A stretch of DNA of 64,000 nt from Proteocatella sp041738345 (GTDB taxonomy: Bacteria; Bacillota; Clostridia; Peptostreptococcales; Filifactoraceae), in NCBI GenBank assembly GCA_041738345.1, contig JBGSPX010000062.1, forward strand, positions 29,069 through 93,068. The letters are read 5' to 3'. The translations under genes and the position numbers were made by a program. Positions 43,076 through 53,067 of the stretch are shown here, in pieces; positions within the stretch are counted from its first letter, which is position 1, and the number at the start of each line of letters is the position of its first letter. Under the pieces are notes generated by a model. It was not told the origin of the DNA. It made no database searches and saw only the letters and a program-made list of their open reading frames with translations.

Positions 43076-44434
43076 ATGAAAATAAAAACGTTTCTCAATT
43101 ATGCAATACCATCAATAGTAGCTATGTGGGTATTTTCTATATATACTATGGTGGATGGCTTGTTTGTAGCGAATTTTGTAGGACCTACAGCGATGGCATC
43201 AGTAAATATAGCAATGCCAACTATAAATTTAATATTTGCATTGTCACTAATGTTCTCGACAGGAGCATCTACAATAATTGCAATAAATTTTGGTAAAGAA
43301 AATTACAAAGAGGCTAATGAAATATTTACCGTAAATACGCTTATATTGATAGTAATTTCTCTAATTATAACTGTACTTGGGCTATTTAACCTTGAAAGTA
43401 TAGCGAAATTTTTAGGAGCTACAACAAATACAGAAAAAATGGTTATGGACTATTTAGGTATAATACTTTTATTTGCTGTATTTTTTATAGTTTCTTATCA
43501 GTTTGAAGTTTTAGTAAAGACGGATGGTTCTCCAAGGCTTGCTACATGGGGTGTAATTTCTAGTGCACTTACCAATGTAGTACTAGACTATATATTTATT
43601 GTTAATTTTGGATGGGGCGTAAAAGGAGCAGCCTTTGCAACTGGATTATCCCAAGTCGTTTCCACAGTTATATTTTCGATTTATTTTCTAAGTAAAAATT
43701 CAAAATTATCTTTTATAAAAACAAATTTTAGATTAGTCAAAGAAGGATTATACAAACGTATAATTTCGTTGGGCATATCGGACAGCCTTACAGAACTTTC
43801 GGCAGGGATAACCGTATTTGTATTTAACCAAACGATTTTAAAAGTCATCGGAGAACAAGGGATTGTTACTTATACAATAATATCTTATGCAAATCTTTTA
43901 GTGCTTATGACTATGATAGGAATAGCTCAAGGGATGCAGCCTCTTGTAAGTTTTTATTTTGGAAAAGAAGATATAAAAACATGTAATTATTTCTTTAAGT
44001 TGGCAGCTACTATGGTAGGAATATGTATAATTATTATAATGTATGCAAGTATATTTAAAACAGAGTTTATAGTAAGTGCATTCATAGGTAAAGACGATAT
44101 TCAGCTTTACGAATACTCTATAAAGGCATTTAGGTTATTTTCGTTTTCATTTATAGTAGTTGGATTTAATATATTGATATCAGGTTATTTTGTAGCAATT
44201 GAGGAAGCATTCAAAGCTATAGTCATATCACTTTCAAGAGGACTTTTTGTTCTTGTAGGATCCTTATTAATGATGGTATATATATTTGGAGCAGATGGGA
44301 TTTGGATTTCGACATTTATATCGGAATTTATTGTAATGATTATGTCAGTAATATTTTATATAAGCTATAGGAAAAAAATATACACAACAGATAAGCAAAT
44401 TCAAACAAGAAATATGTTGAAAGAATCCTATTAA
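43076..44434 (+). CDS. MATE family multidrug/cation antiporter
   Basis: A sodium- or proton-driven drug exporter of the MATE family, 452 residues with 12 predicted membrane segments in two six-helix halves. Typical features are AIPSIVAMWVFSIYTMVDGLFVANFVGPTA at the start, MFSTGASTIIAINFGK, then KTDGSPRLATWGVISSALTNVVLDYIFIVNFGWGVKGAAFAT in the first half. The second half keeps AQGMQPLVSFYFGKED. It has an AAGAAGG ribosome site and is divergent from the merR gene that probably controls it. The substrate is not known; MepA-like. Confidence 0.92.
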   Translation: MKIKTFLNYAIPSIVAMWVFSIYTMVDGLFVANFVGPTAMASVNIAMPTINLIFALSLMFSTGASTIIAINFGKENYKEANEIFTVNTLILIVISLIITVLGLFNLESIAKFLGATTNTEKMVMDYLGIILLFAVFFIVSYQFEVLVKTDGSPRLATWGVISSALTNVVLDYIFIVNFGWGVKGAAFATGLSQVVSTVIFSIYFLSKNSKLSFIKTNFRLVKEGLYKRIISLGISDSLTELSAGITVFVFNQTILKVIGEQGIVTYTIISYANLLVLMTMIGIAQGMQPLVSFYFGKEDIKTCNYFFKLAATMVGICIIIIMYASIFKTEFIVSAFIGKDDIQLYEYSIKAFRLFSFSFIVVGFNILISGYFVAIEEAFKAIVISLSRGLFVLVGSLLMMVYIFGADGIWISTFISEFIVMIMSVIFYISYRKKIYTTDKQIQTRNMLKESY

Positions 44435-44445
44435 ACTTTATAATG

Positions 44446-44479
44446 ATAACAGTGGTCTTGCGGGCTGCTGTTATTTTTT
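44446..44479 (+). terminator. Terminator after the MATE gene
   Basis: ATAACAG (44446-44452) pairs with CTGTTAT (44468-44474) around a partly structured 15-base loop, and a T run follows. Confidence 0.7.
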
Positions 44480-44578
44480 ATTTAACATAGATTTAACAAA
44501 TTACTTTCTGTACACATATTGATTTATCTTGAAAGCTATTGTATTATTAAATGATAAGAAGAACTTAGGAGGGCAATA

Positions 44579-46516
44579 ATGGAGAACAAAAAATTTTATG
44601 TAACAACACCAATTTATTATCCAAGTGGAAAATTACACATTGGACATACTTACTGTACTGTGGCAGCGGATGCAATAGCCAGATATAAGAGGTTTTTAGG
44701 ATATGATGTAATGTTTCTTACAGGAACAGATGAACATGGTGAAAAAATACAAAAAAAAGCACAAGAAATTGGGCTTGAGCCTAAAGTTTATCTTGACGGT
44801 ATGATAGATGATATAAAAAAATTATGGAAGACTATGGAAATATCATATGATCAATTTATAAGAACTACTGATGAAGATCACGAAAAGCAAATTGAGGAGA
44901 TATTTACAAAGCTTTATGAAAAAGGTGATATATATTTAGGATCTTATGAAGGGAACTATTGTGTGCCATGTGAATCATTTTGGACAGATGCCCAGCTTCA
45001 AGATGGAAAATGCCCAGATTGCGGAAGAGCTGTAGAACAGCGAAGTGAAGAGTCCTACTTTTTCAAGCTTTCAAAATATCAAGATAGATTGATACAGTAC
45101 TACAAAGACTATCCTGACTTTTGTTTTCCAGAAAGTAGAAAAAATGAAATGATGAATAATTTCATTTTAAAAGGTTTGGAAGATCTTTCAGTTTCAAGAA
45201 CTACCTTTGATTGGGGAATAAAAGTACCATTTAATCCTAAACATGTAGTGTATGTATGGATAGATGCATTATGTAACTATATTACAGCATTAGGATATAG
45301 TACAAACGCAGAGAATTTTCAAAAGTATTGGCCAGCAGATGTACATTTAGTGGGAAAAGAAATCGTAAGATTTCATACAATAATATGGCCAGCGCTACTT
45401 ATGGCATTAGATTTACCTCTTCCTAAAAAAGTATTTGGTCATGGTTGGATAATGTTTGCAGAAGATAAAATGAGTAAATCTAAAGGAAATATCGTTTATC
45501 CAGAACCACTAATTGAGCGTTATGGAACAGATGCACTAAAATATTTCTTACTTAGAGAATTTGTATTTGGACAAGATGGAAATTATACAAACAGAAACTT
45601 TATAAGTAGAATAAACTCAGACCTTGTAAATGATCTTGGAAACTTACTTTCAAGAACAGTATCTATGATAGAGAAATATAATGATTCAAATATTCCAGCC
45701 GCTAAAAAAACAACTGAATTTGATGCTAGTTTGATAGAAATAGCTCAAAATTTACCTAAAAAAGTGGATAAAGCGATGGAAGCACTTCAATTTAGTGAAG
45801 CATTTGAAGAAATATGGAAACTTATAAGACGTTGTAATAAATATATAGATGAAACTATGCCTTGGGCACTTGCAAAAGATGAAGCTAAAAAAGATGAACT
45901 TGATACAGTGCTTTATAATTTAGCAGAAAGCTTAAGAATAGTAGCGGTTATGATAAGTCCAATGCTACATGTTACTGCAGGCAAAATATTTGAACAGTTG
46001 AATACAAGTGAAGAACTTAGAACTTACGATTCAGTGTCATCATTTGGAAAAACTGTAGCTGGAAATCCTGTAAAAAAAGGGGAAATGTTATTCCCAAGAT
46101 TAGATGTAGACCAGGAAACTTTATTTTTAGAAGAGCTGTTCAGCCCAAAATTAAACGAGGAAGAAGCAGTTATAGAAGTAAAGCACAAAGACGAAATTAT
46201 TTATGATGATTTTGACAAAGTAGAATTAAGAGTAGCTGAAGTGCTTGAATGTAAAAAACATCCAAAAGCAGATAAGCTTTTATTATTTAAATTAAAAGTA
46301 GGAAATGAAGAAAGACAAATTGTATCTGGAATAGCTAATTTCTACAAACCAGAAGAATTAGTAGGAAAAAAAGTGGTTATTGTAGCAAATTTAAAACCTG
46401 TAAAATTAAGAGGGGAAATTTCACAGGGGATGATACTTTCAGCTGCAACGGATGACGATTCTATGCTTGAAGTTGTAGAAGTAAAAACTATACCATCAGG
46501 CTCAGAGGTAAGATAA
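44579..46516 (+). CDS. metG: Methionyl-tRNA synthetase MetG
   Basis: This class I synthetase charges tRNA-Met. At 645 residues it has the HIGH motif as HIGH in SGKLHIGHTYC, a zinc site (CVPCESFW...CPDCGR), GTDEHGEKIQKKA, AWIDALxNY as VWIDALCNYITALG, and KMSKS in EDKMSKSKGNIV. The C-terminus carries an EMAP-II-like tRNA-binding domain (about 535-645: DFDKVELRVAEVLECKKHPKAD, VVIVANLKPVKLRG, SQGMILSA). No T-box or S-box is seen in the 144-base upstream gap. The last base of its stop codon is the first of the tatD start. Confidence 0.97.
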   Translation: MENKKFYVTTPIYYPSGKLHIGHTYCTVAADAIARYKRFLGYDVMFLTGTDEHGEKIQKKAQEIGLEPKVYLDGMIDDIKKLWKTMEISYDQFIRTTDEDHEKQIEEIFTKLYEKGDIYLGSYEGNYCVPCESFWTDAQLQDGKCPDCGRAVEQRSEESYFFKLSKYQDRLIQYYKDYPDFCFPESRKNEMMNNFILKGLEDLSVSRTTFDWGIKVPFNPKHVVYVWIDALCNYITALGYSTNAENFQKYWPADVHLVGKEIVRFHTIIWPALLMALDLPLPKKVFGHGWIMFAEDKMSKSKGNIVYPEPLIERYGTDALKYFLLREFVFGQDGNYTNRNFISRINSDLVNDLGNLLSRTVSMIEKYNDSNIPAAKKTTEFDASLIEIAQNLPKKVDKAMEALQFSEAFEEIWKLIRRCNKYIDETMPWALAKDEAKKDELDTVLYNLAESLRIVAVMISPMLHVTAGKIFEQLNTSEELRTYDSVSSFGKTVAGNPVKKGEMLFPRLDVDQETLFLEELFSPKLNEEEAVIEVKHKDEIIYDDFDKVELRVAEVLECKKHPKADKLLLFKLKVGNEERQIVSGIANFYKPEELVGKKVVIVANLKPVKLRGEISQGMILSAATDDDSMLEVVEVKTIPSGSEVR

Positions 46517-47280
46517 TGAAACTTTTTGATACCCATGCACATCTAGATGATGAACAATTTGATGAGGATAGATTAGAGCTTATAGAGAATATAAAAAATA
46601 GTGAAATAGAACTAGTAGTTAATGTAGGGGCTGATATAAAAACATCTATGAATTCTATAGAACTTGCAGCTAAATATGATTTTATTTATGCAGCCGTTGG
46701 AATTCATCCTCATGATGTGTCTAAATGCGTAGACAATGATATAGAAATCTTAAAAGAACTTTCAAAAAAAAATAAAGTTGTAGCCATAGGCGAAATTGGA
46801 TTAGATTATTACTATAATTATTCTTCTGTAGAAGACCAAAAAAGATGGTTTGCCATGCAAATAGAACTTGCAGAGGAGCTTGACTTGCCATTTATAGTGC
46901 ATTCTAGAGATGCATCTGAAGATACGTTTGAAATAATTAAAGCAAATCGAAAAAATTCAAGTTTTGTGCTACATTGTTTTGGTCAAAGTAGTGAAATGGC
47001 AAAAAGATATATAGATTTAGGGGGTTATATATCTTTTGCAGGGCCAGTAACATACAAAAAATCCAATAAACTTAGGGAAGTTATAAAACAAGTGCCTTTA
47101 GATAGAATTTTAATTGAAACTGATTCACCATATTTATCGCCAGAACCTCTAAGAGGAAAGCGGAATAATCCTATGAATGTAAGCTATACAGCAAAGCTTA
47201 TTGCAAATGAGTTAGATATGGATTCTGAAGAATTTGCGGAATTAACTTATAATAACGGAAAAAGATTTTTTGGTATTTAA
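46516..47280 (+). CDS. tatD: TatD-family metal-dependent hydrolase
   Basis: A TIM-barrel metal hydrolase with nuclease activity in studied members. The 254 residues hold all metal ligands: DTHAHLDD, GIHPHDVS, GEIGLDYYY, PFIVHSRDASED, LHCFGQSSEMA and ETDSPYLSPEPLRGKRNNP. In Firmicutes the gene is commonly placed directly after metG, as here with a one-base overlap (TAATG), so both are translated from one mRNA. Confidence 0.94.
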   Translation: MKLFDTHAHLDDEQFDEDRLELIENIKNSEIELVVNVGADIKTSMNSIELAAKYDFIYAAVGIHPHDVSKCVDNDIEILKELSKKNKVVAIGEIGLDYYYNYSSVEDQKRWFAMQIELAEELDLPFIVHSRDASEDTFEIIKANRKNSSFVLHCFGQSSEMAKRYIDLGGYISFAGPVTYKKSNKLREVIKQVPLDRILIETDSPYLSPEPLRGKRNNPMNVSYTAKLIANELDMDSEEFAELTYNNGKRFFGI

Positions 47281-47334
47281 AATCTGAATTAGGGGGGAAG
47301 ATAGTTTGTATTATTTGAACTATCAAGGTATTTT

Positions 47335-48693
47335 ATGATTATAGAAAATAATGAAAAAAGTGTAAATTCTATTATAGATATCCTAAATATAACCACTGTT
47401 GAAAAAAGTATCAATATAACAGAAGCAAAAGAGAAAATACTGCCTATATTATTAAATATTTTAAAAATAAAACGAATATCTATAGGTATTATAAATGCAA
47501 AAAATCCTAATATTATGAGGATAATATATACGGACTTTAAAACTGACTTTCACAAAAAATTTGGAATAGAAAATAAATATCTTAAAGAACATCAATCATT
47601 TGATATTCCTATTGCAGTATATCCAAGAGTAGTTAAAAATAATATTCTGCAAAAAAAAGAAATGATATACCTTAAGACTTTAGATGAAAATATAGCAGAT
47701 CATATAGAAGTTAGACAGCTAATTGGAGATGAATATTTAGGAATAGCTATGTTTCCAATAGTTTTAAATAGTAAGGGAATTGGGCTACTATCATGTTATT
47801 TAGCGGAAGGCGAGGAATTATCAGAGCATGATATAGAGCTAACCACTCAAATAACTAAGGTTTTAGCATTGATGATGGAAATATATAGAAAAAATGAAAT
47901 AATTTCAAATATAGAAAGTAAGAATAAAGAATTTGCAGAAGCACTTAAGATGCAAAGAGAACTGATGAGCTTAAATAACATATCTTTTTTAAGCGGAGCA
48001 AGAATAAGCTTCAATTATCAAATTGGTAATGGCATGGACGAAACTGATAAGATAAAAAGCCGCTTAGGTGGAGATTACTATGAAGCCATAAAATTAAGTG
48101 AATCTAAGGCTCTGTTATTTTTTGCAGATGTTATGGGACATGGCATAATGTCAAATTATTTTGTGCCACTTTTAAAAGGTATGTTTAAAATGATTGTAAG
48201 AGAAAATATTACAAGTCCGTCAGAAATATTGTCAAACGTCAGTAGGCTTATATATTCTGATTTAGACTCAGTAGGAATGTTTATAACTTGCAGAGTTATG
48301 CTTGTAGATTTCTTGGAAAATAAAATTTGTTCTTCAAATGCAGGACATACTGTTCCACTTCTATATAGCTTTAAGAAAGATCAAATCTCATATCTTGACA
48401 AAGATAGAGGAAAACCACTTGGTGTAGATGCAGAATATGTTTATGATGAAGTAATATATGAAATGGATGATGAAGCTATATTATTTATGTATACTGATGG
48501 GATATATGAAAACACTAATATAAATGGGCAAAGTTACAAAGAATCTAACATCATAGAGATAATGAAGGCTAACAAGTATAGTGATAGCGAAACTATATGC
48601 AACGAGATATTGGATGGAATAAGAACTTTTATAATAAATAGAGATGATGATGAATTAGATGACATGATGATTGTACTTATAAAGAATTTCTAG
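47335..48693 (+). CDS. GAF-SpoIIE/RsbU-type protein serine phosphatase
   Basis: A PP2C-like phosphatase of 452 residues. The N-terminal part (about 20-190) resembles a GAF sensor domain (ILKIKRISIGIINAKN, EYLGIAMFPIVLNSKGIGLLSCYL), a helix linker follows (190-220), and the SpoIIE phosphatase fills the rest, with the metal ligands in LGGDYYEAIKL, FFADVMGHGIMSNY, SSNAGHTVPLLY and LFMYTDGIYE. Such proteins usually act on anti-anti-sigma proteins, but no partner-switch gene is nearby. Only one in-frame start is available; a strong AGGGGGG at 47291-47297 lies too far upstream (38 bases) for it. Confidence 0.88.
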   Translation: MIIENNEKSVNSIIDILNITTVEKSINITEAKEKILPILLNILKIKRISIGIINAKNPNIMRIIYTDFKTDFHKKFGIENKYLKEHQSFDIPIAVYPRVVKNNILQKKEMIYLKTLDENIADHIEVRQLIGDEYLGIAMFPIVLNSKGIGLLSCYLAEGEELSEHDIELTTQITKVLALMMEIYRKNEIISNIESKNKEFAEALKMQRELMSLNNISFLSGARISFNYQIGNGMDETDKIKSRLGGDYYEAIKLSESKALLFFADVMGHGIMSNYFVPLLKGMFKMIVRENITSPSEILSNVSRLIYSDLDSVGMFITCRVMLVDFLENKICSSNAGHTVPLLYSFKKDQISYLDKDRGKPLGVDAEYVYDEVIYEMDDEAILFMYTDGIYENTNINGQSYKESNIIEIMKANKYSDSETICNEILDGIRTFIINRDDDELDDMMIVLIKNF

Positions 48694-48775
48694 CAAATTT
48701 TACAAATTTTTAATATTTGTTTATTTAATCAAAAATCTTAAAGTGCTGTTGTTTAATAAAAAGTAAAAAATAAAT

Positions 48776-48804
48776 TTGATATTATCAGATTTAAGTTGTA
48801 TAAT
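48776..48804 (+). promoter_or_regulatory. Sigma-A promoter of pduL-nifJ
   Basis: TTGATA (48776-48781) and a consensus TATAAT (48799-48804) are separated by 17 bases, in a 152-base gap before pduL. No terminator between pduL and nifJ is seen, so both may use this promoter. Confidence 0.65.
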
Positions 48805-48845
48805 ATATGTGTTGGTTATATTATGGTTTAAAAGGAGAGTAATTG

Positions 48846-49421
48846 ATGAAAGTAAATGTTGGGTTATCAAACAGACATCTTCATGTATCTAAAGAGCATT
48901 TAGAGATACTATTTGGCGAAGGTTATGAACTTACGCATAAGAAAGATCTGTCTCAACCGGGTCAATATGCTGCTGAAGAAGTTGTTGATATTGAAGGACC
49001 AAAAGGAACACTAAAAAAAGTAAGAATTTTAGGACCAGTTAGAGGAAATACACAAATAGAAGTGTCTTTTGCTGATGCAAGAACACTAGGCGTAAATCCG
49101 GTAGTAAGAGAATCGGGGAAATTAGAGGAAACTCCTGGATGTAAACTTATAGGACCTAAAGGAACAGTAGAAGTTTCTGAAGGTGTTATAGTAGCATCTA
49201 GACATATACACATGCACACAGATGATGCCGCTAAATTTGAACTTAAGGATAAAGACATTGTAAACGTAGAGACAGCGGGAGAAAGAGGCGTTGTATTCAA
49301 AAATGTGCTAGTAAGAGTTAGTCCAAGCTATGCTTTAGAAATGCATATTGACATCGAAGAAGGAAATGCTGCTGGGTTGAAGAATAATGACACAGTAGAA
49401 ATAATCAAAATTACAAAATAA
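48846..49421 (+). CDS. pduL: PduL-type phosphate acyltransferase
   Basis: PduL interconverts acyl-CoA and acyl phosphate; here most likely acetyl-CoA and acetyl phosphate, replacing Pta. The 191-residue protein has both zinc-binding halves of the family: GLSNRHLHVSKEHLE and VIVASRHIHMHTDDAAKFELKDKD, with VRILGPVRGNTQIEVSFADAR between. It lacks an N-terminal microcompartment-targeting extension and no shell genes are nearby, so it is probably cytoplasmic. ATG 48846 has AAGGAG 8 bases before it; a TTG one codon earlier is possible. PFOR, which makes acetyl-CoA, follows 31 bases later. Confidence 0.92.
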   Translation: MKVNVGLSNRHLHVSKEHLEILFGEGYELTHKKDLSQPGQYAAEEVVDIEGPKGTLKKVRILGPVRGNTQIEVSFADARTLGVNPVVRESGKLEETPGCKLIGPKGTVEVSEGVIVASRHIHMHTDDAAKFELKDKDIVNVETAGERGVVFKNVLVRVSPSYALEMHIDIEEGNAAGLKNNDTVEIIKITK

Positions 49422-49452
49422 CAGAAAACCAATTATTTAGGAGGAAAATGAT

Positions 49453-52400
49453 ATGTCTAAAGTTATGAAAACTATGGATGGAAATACGGCCGCGGCATAT
49501 GTCTCATATGCATTTACAGATGTTGCAGCAATATATCCTATAACACCATCATCTACAATGGCAGAATTAGTTGATGAATGGGCTGCGGGAGGAATGAAAA
49601 ATATATTTGGACAAGAAGTTCAAGTAACAGAAATGCAATCAGAAGCAGGAGCAGCAGGAGCAGTACATGGGTCTCTTTCAGCAGGAGCACTTACAACTAC
49701 TTTTACAGCATCTCAAGGACTTCTTCTTATGATTCCTAATATGTATAAAATTGCAGGAGAATTGCTACCTTGCGTATTCCACGTATCAGCAAGAGCATTA
49801 GCAGGACATGCACTTTCTATATTCGGAGATCACTCTGACGTAATGGCAGCAAGACAAACAGGTTTTGCTTTACTTGCTACAGGATCAGTTCAAGAAGTAA
49901 TGGATTTATCTGGAGTTGCACATTTAGCAACTATTAAATCTAAAGTACCATTTGTTAATTTCTTTGATGGTTTTAGAACTTCTCATGAAATTCAAAAAAT
50001 AGAAACTATAGATTATAGTGTATTTGACAGACTTGTTGACAAAGAAGCTATAAAAGATTTTAGAAGTAGAGCATTAAATCCAGAAAATCCATATACAAAA
50101 GGAACAGCTCAAAACCCAGACATATTCTTCCAAGCTAGAGAAGCATCAAATAAATTCTACACAGAATTACCAGATGTAGTAGCAGATTATATGACTGAAA
50201 TTTCTAAAGTTACAGGTAGAGAATACAAGCCATTTAACTACTATGGAGCACCAGATGCAGAGCATATAGTAGTAGCTATGGGTTCAGTTACAGAGTCTTT
50301 AGAAGAAACAATAGATTACTTAAATGAAAAAGGTCACAAAACAGGTGTTATAAAAGTTCACCTTTACAGACCTTTCTCATCAAAATACTTCTTTGATGTA
50401 CTTCCTAAAACAGTAAAAGCTATAGCAGTACTTGATAGATGTAAAGAGCCAGGTGCAGTTGGAGAGCCACTATACCTAGATGTTAGATCTTTATTCTATG
50501 GAAAAGAAAATGCGCCAGTTATAGTTGGTGGAAGATATGGTCTTGGATCAAAAGATACTATACCAGCACACTTAGTTCCAGTATACAAAAACATAATGTC
50601 AGAAAATCCAAAAGATGGGTTTACTATATCTATAAATGATGATGTTACAGGATTATCACTTAAAGCTGATGAAAAAGTTAGTATAGCAGCTAAAGGAACA
50701 TCTAGATGTAAATTCTGGGGACTTGGTTCAGACGGTACAGTAGGAGCTAATAAATCAGCTATAAAAATAATCGGAGACCATACTGACATGTATGCTCAAG
50801 GATATTTCTCATATGACTCTAAAAAGTCTGGTGGTATAACAGTTTCTCACTTAAGATTCGGAAATACTCCAATAAGATCAACATATCTAATTGATGAGGC
50901 AGACTTTATAGCATGTCATAACCAAGCATATGTAAATCAATATGACGTATTAGAAGGTCTTAAAAAAGGTGGAACATTCATGCTTAACTGTAAATGGGAT
51001 GCAGCAGAATTAGAAGAACACCTTCCAGCGACAATGAAGAAATTCATTGCAGAAAATGAAATCAATTTCTATACAATGGATGCTACTAAAATAGGAGTAG
51101 AAATTGGACTAGGAAATAGAATAAACATGATAATGCAAAGTGCATTCTTTAAATTAACAGAGGTTATTCCTGTTGAAGATGCTGTTAAATATCTAAAAGA
51201 GTCTATAGTTAAGACTTATGGTAAAAAAGGTCAAAAAGTTCTTGATATGAACTTTGCCGCAGTTGATAGAGGACAGACAGATTTTGTAAAAGTTGAAGTT
51301 CCAGCTTCTTGGAAAGATGCTTTAGAGCAAGCTGTAGCAGATTCTAAACCAGTTCCAGAATTTATTAAAAATGTAATGATGCCTATGAATGCACAACAAG
51401 GAGATAAACTTCCAGTTTCAGCATTCGTTGGAAGAGAAGATGGAGCATTCCCTCACGGAACAGCTGCATACGAAAAACGTGGAATAGCAGTAAATGTACC
51501 ACAATGGAATCCTGAAAACTGTATTCAGTGTAATCAATGTTCATATGTTTGTCCACATGCAGTTATAAGACCATTCCTTATGACCGATGAAGAGAAAACT
51601 ATGGTAGGAGATATAAAAACACTTGCAGCTATGGGTAAAGGTTTAGAAGGACTTCAGTATAAAATCCAAGTGTCACCACTTGATTGTACTGGTTGTGGAA
51701 ACTGTGCTGATATCTGTCCAGGTAAAAAAGGTGCGAAAGCACTTGATATGATGCCGTTAGACACACAAATGGTTGAACAAGAAATATTCAATACATTAAA
51801 TGAAAAAGTTGGATACAAAGATTCATTAATGGATGCTAAATCTATTAAAGGAAGTCAATTTGTACAACCTCTTCTTGAGTTCTCAGGAGCATGTCTAGGT
51901 TGTGGAGAAACTCCATATGCTAAACTTGTTACTCAGTTATTCGGAGATAGAATGATAATTGCAAATGCTACAGGATGTTCTTCAATCTGGGGAGGTTCTG
52001 CACCAGCAACTCCATATACTAAGAATGCACAAGGCAAAGGACCAGCTTGGGCTAACTCATTATTTGAAGATAATGCAGAGTACGGATATGGTATGGCAGT
52101 TGCAGTAAAAGCTATGAGAGCAAGAATTAAGGTTGTTGCTGAGAAGATGCTTGAAATGAATGTCTCTGAAGAGGTTAAAGCGGCTCTAAATGCTTGGATA
52201 GCTTCTATGAAAAATGCAGAAGAAAGCAAAGTTGCTTCAGCTAAATTAGTTGAACTTCTTCCATCAGTTTCTGGAGATGCAAAAGAATTTGCTCAAGAGA
52301 TACTTGATAAAAAAGATTATCTTGTTAAGAAGTCAGTATGGATATTTGGTGGAGACGGTTGGGCTTATGACATCGGTTACGGTGGACTAGACCATGTAAT

Positions 52401-52977
52401 CGCTTCTGGTGAAGATGTAAATATACTAGTATTCGATACAGAAGTTTACTCAAATACAGGTGGACAATCTTCTAAATCTACTCCTACAGGTGCTGTAGCT
52501 AAATTTGCAGCTTCAGGAAAGAAAGTTAAGAAAAAAGACCTAGGAATGATAGCTACAACTTACGGATACGTTTATGTAGCACAAGTTGGAATGGGCGCAG
52601 ATAAGAACCAACTTCAAAAAGCATTACTTGAAGCAGAAAAATATGATGGACCATCATTAATAATTGCATATGCTCCATGTATAAACCACGGTCTAAAAGA
52701 AGGTATGGGAAGAACTCAAGCTAATACTAAGCAAGCTGTTGAGTCTGGATACTGGCATTTATATAGATTCAACCCAGAGCTTAAAGCAGAAGGAAAGAAT
52801 CCATTTACCCTAGATTCTAAAGAACCTACTGCAAGCTTTAGAGAATTTATAGACAAACAAGTTAGATATACTTCATTAAAAGGTGCATTCCCAGAAATTG
52901 CAGAAGAATTATTTGCAAGTGCTGAAGAAGCAGCTAAAGAAAGATATGAAACTTACAAAGCAATGGCTGCTAGATAA
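49453..52977 (+). CDS. nifJ: Pyruvate:ferredoxin oxidoreductase (single chain)
   Basis: PFOR oxidises pyruvate with CoA to acetyl-CoA and CO2 and reduces ferredoxin, the central step of clostridial energy metabolism. The 1174-residue chain has all domains: MDGNTAAAYVSYAFTDVAAIYPITPSS (domain I), EMQSEAGAAGAVHG, a two-cluster ferredoxin domain with CIQCNQCSYVCP and CTGCGNCADICP at about residues 690-760, a proximal cluster Cys set around SGACLGCGETPY, and the TPP domain with GGDGWAYDIGYGGLDHV and VYSNTGGQSSKSTPTG. It follows pduL closely, giving a pyruvate-to-acetyl-phosphate pair. Confidence 0.98.
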   Translation: MSKVMKTMDGNTAAAYVSYAFTDVAAIYPITPSSTMAELVDEWAAGGMKNIFGQEVQVTEMQSEAGAAGAVHGSLSAGALTTTFTASQGLLLMIPNMYKIAGELLPCVFHVSARALAGHALSIFGDHSDVMAARQTGFALLATGSVQEVMDLSGVAHLATIKSKVPFVNFFDGFRTSHEIQKIETIDYSVFDRLVDKEAIKDFRSRALNPENPYTKGTAQNPDIFFQAREASNKFYTELPDVVADYMTEISKVTGREYKPFNYYGAPDAEHIVVAMGSVTESLEETIDYLNEKGHKTGVIKVHLYRPFSSKYFFDVLPKTVKAIAVLDRCKEPGAVGEPLYLDVRSLFYGKENAPVIVGGRYGLGSKDTIPAHLVPVYKNIMSENPKDGFTISINDDVTGLSLKADEKVSIAAKGTSRCKFWGLGSDGTVGANKSAIKIIGDHTDMYAQGYFSYDSKKSGGITVSHLRFGNTPIRSTYLIDEADFIACHNQAYVNQYDVLEGLKKGGTFMLNCKWDAAELEEHLPATMKKFIAENEINFYTMDATKIGVEIGLGNRINMIMQSAFFKLTEVIPVEDAVKYLKESIVKTYGKKGQKVLDMNFAAVDRGQTDFVKVEVPASWKDALEQAVADSKPVPEFIKNVMMPMNAQQGDKLPVSAFVGREDGAFPHGTAAYEKRGIAVNVPQWNPENCIQCNQCSYVCPHAVIRPFLMTDEEKTMVGDIKTLAAMGKGLEGLQYKIQVSPLDCTGCGNCADICPGKKGAKALDMMPLDTQMVEQEIFNTLNEKVGYKDSLMDAKSIKGSQFVQPLLEFSGACLGCGETPYAKLVTQLFGDRMIIANATGCSSIWGGSAPATPYTKNAQGKGPAWANSLFEDNAEYGYGMAVAVKAMRARIKVVAEKMLEMNVSEEVKAALNAWIASMKNAEESKVASAKLVELLPSVSGDAKEFAQEILDKKDYLVKKSVWIFGGDGWAYDIGYGGLDHVIASGEDVNILVFDTEVYSNTGGQSSKSTPTGAVAKFAASGKKVKKKDLGMIATTYGYVYVAQVGMGADKNQLQKALLEAEKYDGPSLIIAYAPCINHGLKEGMGRTQANTKQAVESGYWHLYRFNPELKAEGKNPFTLDSKEPTASFREFIDKQVRYTSLKGAFPEIAEELFASAEEAAKERYETYKAMAAR

Positions 52978-53014
52978 TTATTCTAGATAATCATAGCAAA
53001 ATTAAATAAATTAT

Positions 53015-53049
53015 AAAAAATAGAAAGGAGTGCACCCTTTCTATTTTTT
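53015..53049 (+). terminator. Terminator between nifJ and hutP
   Basis: A 14-bp perfect stem, AAAAAATAGAAAGG (53015-53028) with CCTTTCTATTTTTT (53036-53049), has a 7-base loop and ends in six Ts. It ends the nifJ transcript; because hutP begins 18 bases after it, it could also act as an attenuator for hutP, but no NAG repeat precedes it clearly. Confidence 0.85.
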
Positions 53050-53067
53050 AATACATAGGAGGAATTC

